Source: JBBAGC01 sp964491265 (GTDB lineage Bacteria > Spirochaetota > UBA4802 > UBA5550). Taken from it: a DNA stretch of 64,000 bases. The position numbers were made by a program, and so were the translations under genes. The notes beneath the pieces are model-generated. The model was not told the origin of the DNA. It saw only the letters and a program-made list of their open reading frames with translations, and ran no database searches. Each line of letters starts with the position of its first letter. The first letter of the stretch is position 1. The stretch lies in NCBI GenBank assembly GCA_964491265.1, contig CAZBFP010000015.1, positions 26,999 to 90,998 on the forward strand, in the 5' to 3' direction. Below, piece after piece: positions 51,137 to 59,327 of this stretch.

Positions 51137-51362
51137 TCCCCCTGTCCCCCGGAGGGGGCACGTAATAGGCACTCCTGGGTAAGTAGATGAACTAAAGGAT
51201 TAAAACATCTGTTTATATTGTTGAGCTTGTACAAAATTTTCGGAGCAATATGACGGAAAAAGGGGAAATGAGTATTGGAATTCAAGCATTGCGATAAAAT
51301 GATGAAAATGAATTTATCGAGTCATATAAAATATCTCGTGCCCCCTCCGGGGGACAGGAGGA
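51137..51362. repeat. R3-b, 226-bp element with 26-bp inverted termini
   Basis: The left end (51137-51162) is TCCCCCTGTCCCCC, GGA, GGGGGCACG minus the overlap; the right end (51337-51362) is its reverse complement with one mismatch. As in R3-a each end is palindromic, but the centre trinucleotide is GGA/TCC instead of AAA/TTT in both ends. The interior shares TATTGGAATTCAAGCATTGC and GATGAAAA with R3-a. Its right end carries AGGAGG, upstream of the gene at 51374. Confidence 0.85.
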
Positions 51363-51373
51363 AAAGTATTGAA

Positions 51374-51898
51374 ATGTTTCACTTCCCCCTGACATTCCGG
51401 AACGGGCTTCTTTCTATCGGCTTATTTCTCTTTCTCCTTATCCCTTTATACGGCAATACCGGTGATATTGAGGGGCTGCGTAATTACACCTCCATAAGGA
51501 CTGCTCATATTAAATGGGAAATGGGGCTTTGGGGGAGCAAATCCTACTATGAAAAACAGCTGCGGCAACTTTTAATTGACATGCTTGAAAGGGATATTAC
51601 TACTGATTTCGATTATATTCCTGATTTAGAGAGGATCATTGCTCAAAAAGTCTTTACCCCTGATATTTTTTCAGGGAAATGGCTTCAGATTCACGGGCCC
51701 CTTGACCCGGAGAGTTTAAAAATGGTTCTGGCCCGGGGGAGAGATTATATCCGGGATATTGAGAAAAGGAAGTATCTTTTTGCCATTTCAGGGAGAATAA
51801 AAAAATTCAGACTTGAGGATTCGCAGAGGGGGAGAATTCTTCATCTCCATCTCCATCGTGTAACAGTGATCCCTCATGAAAATAAAATTGAAAATTAA
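51374..51898 (+). CDS. Secreted or membrane-anchored protein of unknown function
   Basis: The 174-residue protein has a signal-peptide-like start (HFPLTFRNGLLSIGLFLF LLIPLYG), then a mixed helical domain (IRTAHIKWEMGLWGSKSYYEKQLRQ minus its end ... LQIHGPLDPESLKMVLARGRDYIRDIEK). I recognise no family. ATG 51374 is chosen because the frame further upstream (from 51275) only translates the R3 repeat; AGGAGG at 51356-51361 precedes it, 12 nt away. It lies 12 bp before glmS and may be cotranscribed. Confidence 0.7.
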   Translation: MFHFPLTFRNGLLSIGLFLFLLIPLYGNTGDIEGLRNYTSIRTAHIKWEMGLWGSKSYYEKQLRQLLIDMLERDITTDFDYIPDLERIIAQKVFTPDIFSGKWLQIHGPLDPESLKMVLARGRDYIRDIEKRKYLFAISGRIKKFRLEDSQRGRILHLHLHRVTVIPHENKIEN

Positions 51899-51910
51899 AG
51901 AAGGATAATT

Positions 51911-53743
51911 ATGTGCGGAATAGTCGGTTATGTAGGTCATAAAAAAGCGGTAAATGTTGTTCTCAATTCTCTTAAAAGGCTGGAGTACAGGGGATACGAT
52001 TCATCCGGTATTGCCATCTGTCAGGGGGATTCTCTTTATGTTGAAAAGAGGAGCGGCAAAATATCTGTACTTGAATCTGCCATAGACTATGATCTTGTTG
52101 GAAACTGTACAGTCGGTATGGGGCATACCCGATGGGCAACCCATGGGGAGCCCACTGATGTAAATTCTCACCCCCATACAGACTGCACAGGTGATATTGC
52201 CCTGATACATAATGGAATAATTGAAAATTATAAGGAATTAAAAACAGTTCTTCAAGGCAAGGGGCATGTATTTAAAAGCGAAACCGATACTGAGGTTATT
52301 GTTCACTTTGTTGAGCATTATCATAAAGAATTACCTCTTACTGATGCGGTGGTAAAGGCTCTTAAACATGTTGAAGGGGCATATGGAATTGTGGTAATGT
52401 CGAAAAAGGAACCGGGACTCCTTGTGGCAGCGCGTAAAGGGAGCCCCCTTGTACTTGGAATAGGCGATAATGAGATGATCCTGGCATCTGATGTGAGTGC
52501 AATTATTGAGCATACAAGGGAAGTGGTTTATTTTGAGGATGGGGAGATAGTAGAGATACGGGCTGACAGCTACAGGACCTATGATCTGAATAAAAACGGA
52601 ATTCATAAAGATGTGGAGTCTGTTGACTGGGACATTGAGGCAATCAATAAACAGGGTTTTGACCACTTTATGCTTAAGGAGATTTTTGAGCAGCCTGAAA
52701 CAGTTCATAATGCTTTTAGAGGGCGGATTCTTCTGGATGACGCCAATGTGCGGCTTGACGGGTTAAGGCTTAAAGATGAGGAACTCGATGGCATTGAGAG
52801 AATTATCTTTATTGCATGCGGCACATCATGGCATGCCGGGCTTGTTGCGGAATATCTTATTGAGGAGTATGCCCGGATTCCTGTAGAGGTGGAGTATGCC
52901 AGTGAGTTCCGCTACAGAAAGCCTGTATTAAAGAAGGGTGATCTGGTTATAACAATAAGCCAGTCAGGGGAAACAGCCGATACTCTGGCAGCTTTGCGGG
53001 AGGCTAAGGCAAAGGGGATTAAGGTTCTGGGGATTACAAATGTTGTGGGGAGCACAATAGCCAGGGAGTCTGATGGCGGTGTATATATACACGCAGGCCC
53101 TGAAATTGGTGTGGCATCAACAAAGGCCTTCACATCCCAGATAACTGTAATTATTCTCCTTACCATTCTTCTGGCAAGAAGAAGGGATATGTCCTTTACT
53201 GAATCGAGCGCCATACTGAATGACCTTGTTAAGCTTCCCGGGGCAATAGAGACAGTGCTTAAAAGCAGTGAGAAAATAAGGGAGATCGCTCAGGTTTATT
53301 GTAAGAGCAGTAATTTTCTATATCTCGGCAGAGGGGTGAACTTCCCTGTTGCGCTTGAAGGCGCTCTTAAACTGAAGGAGATTTCCTATATACATGCAGA
53401 AGGATATCCTGCAGCAGAGATGAAGCATGGCCCCATTGCACTGATTGATGAGGATATGCCTGTTGTAATTATTGCTCCAAAGGATGATATTTACAGTAAA
53501 ATAGTAAGCAATATGGAGGAGGTCCGGGCAAGAAAGGGCAAAATTATTGCTATTGCCACTGAGGGTGACAAAGATATTATAAATTATGCCTATCATGTTA
53601 TTTATATTCCGGAAATACACAGGGTTCTTATGCCTCTTCTCGCTGTAATACCGCTTCAGCTTCTATCTTATCATGTTGCTGTTTTAAGGGGGTGTGATGT
53701 TGATCAGCCGAGAAATCTTGCAAAGAGTGTAACTGTTGAGTAG
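51911..53743 (+). CDS. glmS: Glutamine--fructose-6-phosphate aminotransferase
   Basis: First step of UDP-GlcNAc synthesis. The 610-residue protein has the N-terminal glutaminase domain with Cys2 (MCGIVGYVG), RLEYRGYDSSG, GHTRWATHGEP and LIHNGIIENY, and two SIS domains with ACGTSWHAG, SQSGETADTLAAL, STKAFTSQ and AEGYPAAEMKHGPIALI, ending in the typical PRNLAKSVTVE. An SD (AAGAAGGA) precedes the ATG. No glmS ribozyme fits in the 12-nt gap upstream. Confidence 0.97.
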   Translation: MCGIVGYVGHKKAVNVVLNSLKRLEYRGYDSSGIAICQGDSLYVEKRSGKISVLESAIDYDLVGNCTVGMGHTRWATHGEPTDVNSHPHTDCTGDIALIHNGIIENYKELKTVLQGKGHVFKSETDTEVIVHFVEHYHKELPLTDAVVKALKHVEGAYGIVVMSKKEPGLLVAARKGSPLVLGIGDNEMILASDVSAIIEHTREVVYFEDGEIVEIRADSYRTYDLNKNGIHKDVESVDWDIEAINKQGFDHFMLKEIFEQPETVHNAFRGRILLDDANVRLDGLRLKDEELDGIERIIFIACGTSWHAGLVAEYLIEEYARIPVEVEYASEFRYRKPVLKKGDLVITISQSGETADTLAALREAKAKGIKVLGITNVVGSTIARESDGGVYIHAGPEIGVASTKAFTSQITVIILLTILLARRRDMSFTESSAILNDLVKLPGAIETVLKSSEKIREIAQVYCKSSNFLYLGRGVNFPVALEGALKLKEISYIHAEGYPAAEMKHGPIALIDEDMPVVIIAPKDDIYSKIVSNMEEVRARKGKIIAIATEGDKDIINYAYHVIYIPEIHRVLMPLLAVIPLQLLSYHVAVLRGCDVDQPRNLAKSVTVE

Positions 53744-53777
53744 CAGGATAAATATTTTTTTTTAATATAATATATTA

Positions 53778-53807
53778 TTGACACCTGCAGGCGCCCTGTT
53801 GTACATT
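53778..53807 (+). promoter_or_regulatory. Candidate promoter upstream of the VOC gene
   Basis: TTGACA (53778-53783), an 18-bp spacer and TACATT (53802-53807). The transcript would run through the R1-g repeat before reaching 54071. Confidence 0.35.
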
Positions 53808-53867
53808 CTACTTGTTGAACATATGGTCATTAATGTTAATTTTTCAAGTATGTTCTTTATATGGATT

Positions 53868-53988
53868 CAGTGGTAATTCCTTAACTTTTATTTGAAATAA
53901 AATGGTCTAATATCCCCGCTGCCGAAGGCGGCGGGGATATTGAAAAGAGCATTATTGGATTAAAAGATATCTTCAGGAATAATTACTG
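53868..53988 (-). repeat. R1-g, well-preserved reverse repeat (121 bp)
   Basis: Begins CAGTGGTAATTCCTTAAC and ends TTCAGGAATAATTACTG. The core AATATCCCCGCTGCC pairs with GGCGGCGGGGATATT with one G-T-type mismatch, and AAAATGG / AGAGCATT arms flank it. It is the clearest reference copy. Confidence 0.88.
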
Positions 53989-54070
53989 ATATAGATTATA
54001 TCTTTATTCCCCGGATCTGGTCTTTCATAATTAAGGGGTTAATATTTTACAGGTGACTGATGAGGTTAAG

Positions 54071-54442
54071 ATGATTGTTATTGAAAGCGTGAATTATATA
54101 GGGATTACGGTTTCCGATCTTGAGAGAGGGGTGGGATTCTATAAGGATCTTTTCGATTTTGATGTTGTTGAAAATATCAGTAATTCCGGGCAGGCCTTTC
54201 TCAAAATGGGGGATATTCTTATTGCCCTTACTGAGATTGAAGGATTTAAAAATACAGCGGATTCAGGCCCGGCAGTATCATTTTATGTTGATGAAGAGGA
54301 TTTTGATGATGCTGTAGATGAACTTAAAGAGGCTGATATTGAAATTTTTTCCGGCCCTGAGAATCTTAGAAAGGGGCAGATTGTTGTGTTTCTTGATCCT
54401 GACGGGAATAAAATTGAGCTTTCCTATCCGAAAGTAGATTAA
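54071..54442 (+). CDS. VOC-fold (glyoxalase/bleomycin-resistance-like) protein
   Basis: The 123-residue protein has two beta-alpha-beta-beta-beta modules: YIGITVSDLERGVGFYKDLFDFDVV and AVSFYVDEEDFDDAVDELKEADIEI, ending VFLDPDGNKIELSYP. In metal-binding members the first module opens with His (HVGI) and the second with another His; here these are Tyr (NYIGI) and Val/Ser, so only the C-terminal Glu is kept and catalysis is doubtful. ATG 54071 with GAGG SD is preferred to GTG 54053. Confidence 0.82.
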   Translation: MIVIESVNYIGITVSDLERGVGFYKDLFDFDVVENISNSGQAFLKMGDILIALTEIEGFKNTADSGPAVSFYVDEEDFDDAVDELKEADIEIFSGPENLRKGQIVVFLDPDGNKIELSYPKVD

Positions 54443-54474
54443 GCAGCGCTACGTAATAAGTGCTCAAAAAGCAG

Positions 54475-54503
54475 AAGGCTGTCCATTGGGGCGGCCTTTT
54501 TTA
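54475..54503 (+). terminator. Intrinsic terminator after the VOC gene
   Basis: AAGGC(TG) pairs with (CG)GCCTT around a loop, followed by TTTTTTATTT. Confidence 0.75.
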
Positions 54504-54613
54504 TTTAACCCTGCATCTCTTTTTTTACCGATAATATAGGGATATAAAATTGTCCATCATATACTCTTGGGAATCAGCATTGTTTTGAATAATAGATGTA
54601 TTGAGGAGGTGAC

Positions 54614-55249
54614 ATGAAATTAAAGGAAACATTAGCCATAGTAAAAGTTGTTCCTGTATGTGTATTTGATAATGTTGACTCAGCATTAAAAACTGCTGAG
54701 CTGCTGATGAAAAACAGGGTTAATATTATAGAAATTACTCTTAGAACAGAAGCTGCATTTGACTGTATTGCAGCGGTTGTTAAGGAGTTTAAGGATATGG
54801 CTGCAGGTGCCGGGAGCGTTTTTAATGCAGAACAGCTTAAAAAGGCTCAGGGTGCAGGTTCAGTTTTCGCTGTATCACCATGTTTTGATGAAGACCTTAT
54901 TGATGTGGCGGAAAAATCAGCTATCCCCTTTGTTCCGGGAGTGGCCACACCTGGTGAATTATTCAGGGCAATAAAAAGAACATCAGTAATAAAGCTTTTC
55001 CCTGCTGAAAGCCTTGGAGGAACAGATTATATAAAAGCAGCTTTTGCACCATTCAAAATGTTCAATTACTCCCTTATGCCTACGGGAGGGATTGATAATA
55101 AAAATTTTAGAAAATATCTGGAGCTGGATAAAGTTATTGCCTGCGGAATGTCCTACCCGGTAAGTGATAAGCTTATAGGTGAAGGAAGATATGATCTGCT
55201 GGATGAAAGAATAAAAGAAGTGTATCAGGGGATAATAGAAGTTGAATAA
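54614..55249 (+). CDS. eda: KDPG/KHG aldolase
   Basis: Cleaves 2-keto-3-deoxy-6-phosphogluconate to pyruvate and glyceraldehyde-3-phosphate (Entner-Doudoroff or uronate pathways). The 211-residue protein has catalytic Glu40 in IIEITLRT, GAGSVF (usually GAGTV), SPCFDEDL, PGVATPGE, Schiff-base Lys127 in VIKLFPAE and MPTGGI. A clear SD (GAGGAGG) precedes it. It overlaps the next gene by 8 nt. The dehydratase Edd is not in the window. Confidence 0.93.
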   Translation: MKLKETLAIVKVVPVCVFDNVDSALKTAELLMKNRVNIIEITLRTEAAFDCIAAVVKEFKDMAAGAGSVFNAEQLKKAQGAGSVFAVSPCFDEDLIDVAEKSAIPFVPGVATPGELFRAIKRTSVIKLFPAESLGGTDYIKAAFAPFKMFNYSLMPTGGIDNKNFRKYLELDKVIACGMSYPVSDKLIGEGRYDLLDERIKEVYQGIIEVE

Positions 55250-56222
55250 AAGCGATTTTGAAATATTATTTTCCAGGGCACTGGAATTAAGGGTGAGTCT
55301 TTTCGATTTAACGGGAACAGACTGTTTCAGAGTTTTTAATGCAGAGGGTGACGGTTTTGACGGGTTTACTGCGGATTATTATAGCGGTTATTTCCTTTTA
55401 CAGTATTTTAACCATGAAGCAGAAAAAAACCTTAAGGCTGCAGTAAGTGCCCTTTTATCGGTTTATCCTTCAGTTCCCGGGGGGATGAAGGGGCTGCTTG
55501 TGAAAAACCGTATGAACATTTCCGGGGAAGATTATAGCGAAGCGCGGAGAAGTGAAATTGTTGAAGGAATTTATCCGGAAGAGGGGATAATTGTTCAGCA
55601 GAATGGTATAAAAGCATATGCTGATCTGCTGAATGGGCAGAGCACAGGAGTTTTCCTTGATATGAGGGAAGTGAGAAGCCTTCTCCCCGGTTTTTATAAA
55701 GAATACGGGATAAAAACCATGCTTAATCTTTTTTGCTATACAGGATTATTTTCGGTTCATGCTCTTGCCGGCGGTGTTGATTCAGCAATTAATGTTGATC
55801 TCTCCAGATCTGTTCTTTCCAGGGCAAGGGATAATTACAGGCTTAATAATTTTCACTGTGATGACCGCGATTTTATCTATGGCGATGCAATTGAGTGGAT
55901 AAAGCTTTTTAATAAAAAAAAGCAGATGTTCGATTTTGCTGTTTTTGATCCTCCCACTTTTGCCAGGAACAGAAAAAAGCAGTTCTCAGTTAAAAGAGAT
56001 TACCGGGTTTCACTTGAGAAACTTGATAAAACAGTAAAGAAGGGCGGGTTGATTCTCACATCTGTGAATTCCTATTCTGTTTCAGAGAAAGAGTACCGCT
56101 CTTATCATCCTGATTCGTGGCAATTATTAATGTTTGCAAATGAATCATCCGATTTTAATAACAGAGGGAATCCCTATTTAAAAGTGGGGCTCTGGGAAAA
56201 TAACAGGGGCTGTTGCACTTAA
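55242..56222 (+). CDS. RlmI/RlmK-type rRNA methyltransferase
   Basis: The 326-residue protein matches the SAM-dependent RlmI-like family: FRVFNAEGDGFDGFTADYY (PUA-like N-terminal region), STGVFLDMREVRSLL, MLNLFCYTGLFSVHALAGG (SAM motif) and FDFAVFDPPTFARN (catalytic DPP motif). Members methylate 23S rRNA cytosine (m5C1962) or related sites. The start is TTG 55242 with an AGGGG SD, overlapping eda. The exact target base is inferred. Confidence 0.85.
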   Translation: MNKSDFEILFSRALELRVSLFDLTGTDCFRVFNAEGDGFDGFTADYYSGYFLLQYFNHEAEKNLKAAVSALLSVYPSVPGGMKGLLVKNRMNISGEDYSEARRSEIVEGIYPEEGIIVQQNGIKAYADLLNGQSTGVFLDMREVRSLLPGFYKEYGIKTMLNLFCYTGLFSVHALAGGVDSAINVDLSRSVLSRARDNYRLNNFHCDDRDFIYGDAIEWIKLFNKKKQMFDFAVFDPPTFARNRKKQFSVKRDYRVSLEKLDKTVKKGGLILTSVNSYSVSEKEYRSYHPDSWQLLMFANESSDFNNRGNPYLKVGLWENNRGCCT

Positions 56223-56329
56223 GATGAAAAAATCTTGACACAGGCTGCTGTGAGCCATTAAGATTTTACTGAAATGCCGCCGGTAATATGTCTTGTCGGG
56301 CTCCTCAATAATTGACAGGGGTACTTTTG

Positions 56330-57100
56330 ATGATCTATCTTGCAATTCTGCTTATACTCACAGGCCTTCTTATTATACTTGTTACACTTTTTCTCGAGAC
56401 CCGGAAGGTTAATTCCCGCATAAGCGATATAAGTGCATATCATGCCAGAGCAGAAAAAAATGAATCATTTGAAAGTTCACCTGAATATGACCCGGAAGAT
56501 TTTGAGATAGATCTTCCTGATTATGATTCTTCTGATTATAGTTCCGGCAGTACTTTTCCAGGGGATTGTAATTCACAGGATATTGATGATATATTTATCA
56601 GCTTTGATGATTCAACAGATGGAGATTATACGGATACCTCTTTCCCTGAAGCCGGGGCTTTCGATTTTGATGAAACAGTGATCTTTGATGAAGAGCCTGA
56701 TCCGGGTAATTTTGATAATCCTGAATCTTCGCCCGGAGCCCGATCCGGAGAGAGTGTCAATACCGGCGGATCTGCCGGAGCGGTTATGTTTGATGATCAA
56801 TCGGGAATTATTGATTACGATTCCGGAGAGGGTATAATTGATTCTACTTTTAAGGGTTATAAAAATATTAAGCGGATAGGGAGCGGCGAACTGGTTATTG
56901 ACATTGACGGCATCAGCTTTTATCTTGATGGGAGACTTTACCGATTCGATTTTCACAGGCTCAGCCGTTTCTGGACCGGTAATAATTATATTGCTCTTCC
57001 TGTGAAAGGGGGGAATTCTGTTAAGCTCTTTATAGTTAACGGAGGGGATTCCCTTATAAAAACCGCAGAAGATTATTTTAATGAAAGCAGAAAGGGTTGA
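56330..57100 (+). CDS. Membrane-anchored acidic protein with C-terminal domain of unknown function
   Basis: The ATG at 56330 (SD AGGGG, 56315-56319) gives 256 residues: an N-terminal membrane helix (MIYLAILLILTGLLIILVTL, ~1-21), a long Asp/Glu/Ser-rich low-complexity linker (~30-165) and a compact C-terminal domain (~175-250) with ELVIDIDGISFYLDGRLYRF-type strands. I recognise no family. It lies directly before the TPR gene, with overlapping TTGA at the junction, and both precede mreB, so an envelope-related role is possible but unproven. Confidence 0.7.
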   Translation: MIYLAILLILTGLLIILVTLFLETRKVNSRISDISAYHARAEKNESFESSPEYDPEDFEIDLPDYDSSDYSSGSTFPGDCNSQDIDDIFISFDDSTDGDYTDTSFPEAGAFDFDETVIFDEEPDPGNFDNPESSPGARSGESVNTGGSAGAVMFDDQSGIIDYDSGEGIIDSTFKGYKNIKRIGSGELVIDIDGISFYLDGRLYRFDFHRLSRFWTGNNYIALPVKGGNSVKLFIVNGGDSLIKTAEDYFNESRKG

Positions 57101-57102
57101 CT

Positions 57103-58101
57103 ATGTATTACAGATACAGGGCTAAAAAGAAGGATAGAGGGCTTGTTAAGGCTCTTATCATTATAATTTTATTAATTGCCGGGATTTATTTTGTTTATAA
57201 CAACCGGCATGAACTTATGTTCTGGAGAATAAGTCAGAACAGAATATTGACAGAAATCAATAATGCAGGTAATATAGAAGATCCCGGTAAAAGGCTTAAG
57301 GCGCTTGATACTCTTGGTGAGTCTATGAAGGTTTACAGGGAGGATAATCTGCTGGAACCTGATGCCTATATAATGTCAGCCAGGGTTAATTATCTGAGGG
57401 GCATGGCTGAGACGGGGACCAGCTTTACTTCAATGTATATTAATGATTCATTCAGGGAGATTCCTGAAAGCAGTAAAAAATATCTTTTATCTGCAGTAAA
57501 GGATCTGAACAGGGGGAGGGCTCTCCTCTATGGAAAAGATTTAAATCCTGAAGATCTTCTGATACTGGCCAAGTCATTTTTTCTTACAGGATATTACAGT
57601 CCTGCGGATATATTTTCAATGATGAAAAGTTTGAGACTTAACCAGGAATTCCCGCTTGAGGATATCAGGTTTTATATTGTTATGGCAACATTGAGCGGTA
57701 ATCATGCAGAAGGGCTTGAAGTATCCTCAAGGCTCGGCAGAATGGATGATACTGTGCAGGGGAGAATATTTTACGCTTCCCTGCTTAAAGATGCGGGTAA
57801 GTATACAGAGTCTATTATGGCATTCAGGAATATTGTCGGGAGTACTAATGATCTCTCTTTGAAAAAGCTGTCTTATCGTAACCTGGGGCAGATTTATTTT
57901 AAACAGCGTTTATACAGGGAATCGATTGAGCAGTTTGACAGCATTCTGGTAATTGACAACTCGGATTTGAATAGTAAAATTTGGCTTGGAAAAAATTATT
58001 CTGCTCTTGGTAATAATGATAAGGCCCGGGCAATCTGGAGTGAAGTGCTCATGGTTAACAGGTCAAATGAGGAAGTTAAAAAACTTCTCGGCCTGATGTA
58101 G
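57103..58101 (+). CDS. Membrane-anchored TPR protein
   Basis: The 332-residue protein has a basic N-terminus (MYYRYRAKKKDRG), one membrane helix (~16-35), then helical repeats; clear TPR-like units occur at the C-terminus (AFRNIVGSTNDLSLKKLSYRNLGQIYFKQ, then YRESIEQFDSILVIDNSDLNSKIWLGKNY and DKARAIWSEVLMVNRS, in parts). It starts at ATG 57103 with SD AAAGGG. Likely a scaffold facing the periplasm. It is coupled to the upstream acidic protein gene and ends 195 bp before mreB. Confidence 0.75.
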   Translation: MYYRYRAKKKDRGLVKALIIIILLIAGIYFVYNNRHELMFWRISQNRILTEINNAGNIEDPGKRLKALDTLGESMKVYREDNLLEPDAYIMSARVNYLRGMAETGTSFTSMYINDSFREIPESSKKYLLSAVKDLNRGRALLYGKDLNPEDLLILAKSFFLTGYYSPADIFSMMKSLRLNQEFPLEDIRFYIVMATLSGNHAEGLEVSSRLGRMDDTVQGRIFYASLLKDAGKYTESIMAFRNIVGSTNDLSLKKLSYRNLGQIYFKQRLYRESIEQFDSILVIDNSDLNSKIWLGKNYSALGNNDKARAIWSEVLMVNRSNEEVKKLLGLM

Positions 58102-58120
58102 TTTTTTTGCGCTTTTGGTT

Positions 58121-58179
58121 AAGCATTAATCTTTAATTTGATTAAGGCTTGACAAATAAATATATATATCAAATTTAAT
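58121..58179 (+). promoter_or_regulatory. mreB promoter region with an inverted repeat touching the -35
   Basis: TTGACA (58149-58154) with a -10-like TTTAAT (58174-58179, 19-bp spacer) lies upstream of mreB. An inverted repeat, AAGCATTAATC (58121-58131) with GATTAAGGCTT (58140-58150), one mismatch, runs into the -35. With no T-run after it, it looks more like an operator than a terminator. Confidence 0.45.
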
Positions 58180-58295
58180 AAAACGTTATGTCTTATTATT
58201 TATCCGGTTAACTCTTCCTATGGGGATTTGTTTAATTGATTATATTTGGCGAATTTTTAATTTCAGGGTTTTGATAATAATTCAGGGAGAAATAG

Positions 58296-59321
58296 ATGAT
58301 GTTTGATTCATTTTATGGTATGTTTTCAAATGATATGGGTATAGACCTTGGTACAGCAAATACCCTGGTACATGTAAAGGGGCAGGGTATTGTTCTAAGT
58401 GAACCCTCAGTTGTAGCTGTACAAACCAGTACAGGGAGGGTGCTTGCTGTAGGACACGAAGCGAAAAGGATGCTTGGAAGAACTCCCGGTGATATAGTAG
58501 CAATAAGACCGATGAAAGATGGTGTCATTGCCGACTTTGAAACAGTTGAAAAGATGATAAGGTATTTTATAACAAAGGTTCATAAAAGAAAAACTCTTGT
58601 GCGCCCCAGGGTTGTTATTGGAGTGCCATCAGGCATTACAGAGGTTGAGAAAAGGGCAGTGAGGGAGTCTGCTGAGCAGGCAGGCGCCAGGGAAATTTTC
58701 CTTATTGAAGAGGCCCTTGCCGCTGCGATCGGAGCGAACATTCCTATTCATGAGCCTGCGGGACATATGATTCTCGATATTGGCGGCGGGACTACTGAAA
58801 TCGCCATTATTTCTCTGGGCGGTATGGTAATAGCAGATTCGCTCCGTATTGCAGGTGATGAATTTGACGAAGCAATTATTAAATATATGAAAACACAGTA
58901 CAATCTTATAATCGGTGAAAGGATGGCTGAAGAGGTTAAGTTCCGCCTTGGCAATGTTTTCCCGGAGAAAAAGGTTGAAACAATGGAGCTTAAAGGGAGA
59001 GACGCAATTTCAGGTCTTCCAAGAACCCTTGAAATAGATTCAGTTGAAGTAAGGAAATCATTAAAGGAGCCTGTTGAACAGATACTTGAAGGTGTTAAGC
59101 ATGCTCTTGAAAAAACACCCCCTGAGCTGGCTGCTGATATTGTTGAGCGCGGTATTGTAATGACTGGCGGCGGGTCCCTGCTTAAAGGCCTTGATAAGTA
59201 TATAAGTAAAGAGACCGGAGTTCCGGTTATACAGGCAGAAAATCCCCTTACATGCGTAGTTCTCGGTGCGGGTAAGTTTCTTGAAGAGATAAAACATCTA
59301 TATAGATCAAATCTAAAGTAA
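58296..59321 (+). CDS. mreB: Rod-shape-determining actin homologue MreB
   Basis: The 341-residue protein has GIDLGTANTLV (phosphate-1), IGVPSGITEVEKRAV, EEALAAAIGANIPI, MILDIGGGTTEIAII (phosphate-2) and MTGGGSLLKGL (adenosine). MreB filaments organise the elongasome under the membrane. SD AGGGAG precedes the start; ATG 58296 or 58299 are both possible. First gene of mreB-mreC-mreD-mrdA-rodA. Confidence 0.97.
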   Translation: MMFDSFYGMFSNDMGIDLGTANTLVHVKGQGIVLSEPSVVAVQTSTGRVLAVGHEAKRMLGRTPGDIVAIRPMKDGVIADFETVEKMIRYFITKVHKRKTLVRPRVVIGVPSGITEVEKRAVRESAEQAGAREIFLIEEALAAAIGANIPIHEPAGHMILDIGGGTTEIAIISLGGMVIADSLRIAGDEFDEAIIKYMKTQYNLIIGERMAEEVKFRLGNVFPEKKVETMELKGRDAISGLPRTLEIDSVEVRKSLKEPVEQILEGVKHALEKTPPELAADIVERGIVMTGGGSLLKGLDKYISKETGVPVIQAENPLTCVVLGAGKFLEEIKHLYRSNLK

Positions 59322-59327
59322 AAGGGA

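Noticed and set aside
51275..51373. 33-residue N-terminal extension of the protein at 51374
   Set aside because: It translates the R3 element interior and right end, which recurs as non-coding DNA at 14321-14451.
51899..51910. glmS ribozyme upstream of glmS
   Set aside because: Only 12 nt separate glmS from the preceding gene, and no ribozyme core is visible in the region before it.
2220..53988. CRISPR array as explanation for the R1 repeats
   Set aside because: Copies are kilobases apart, in both orientations, ~121 bp long and internally palindromic; no regular spacers.
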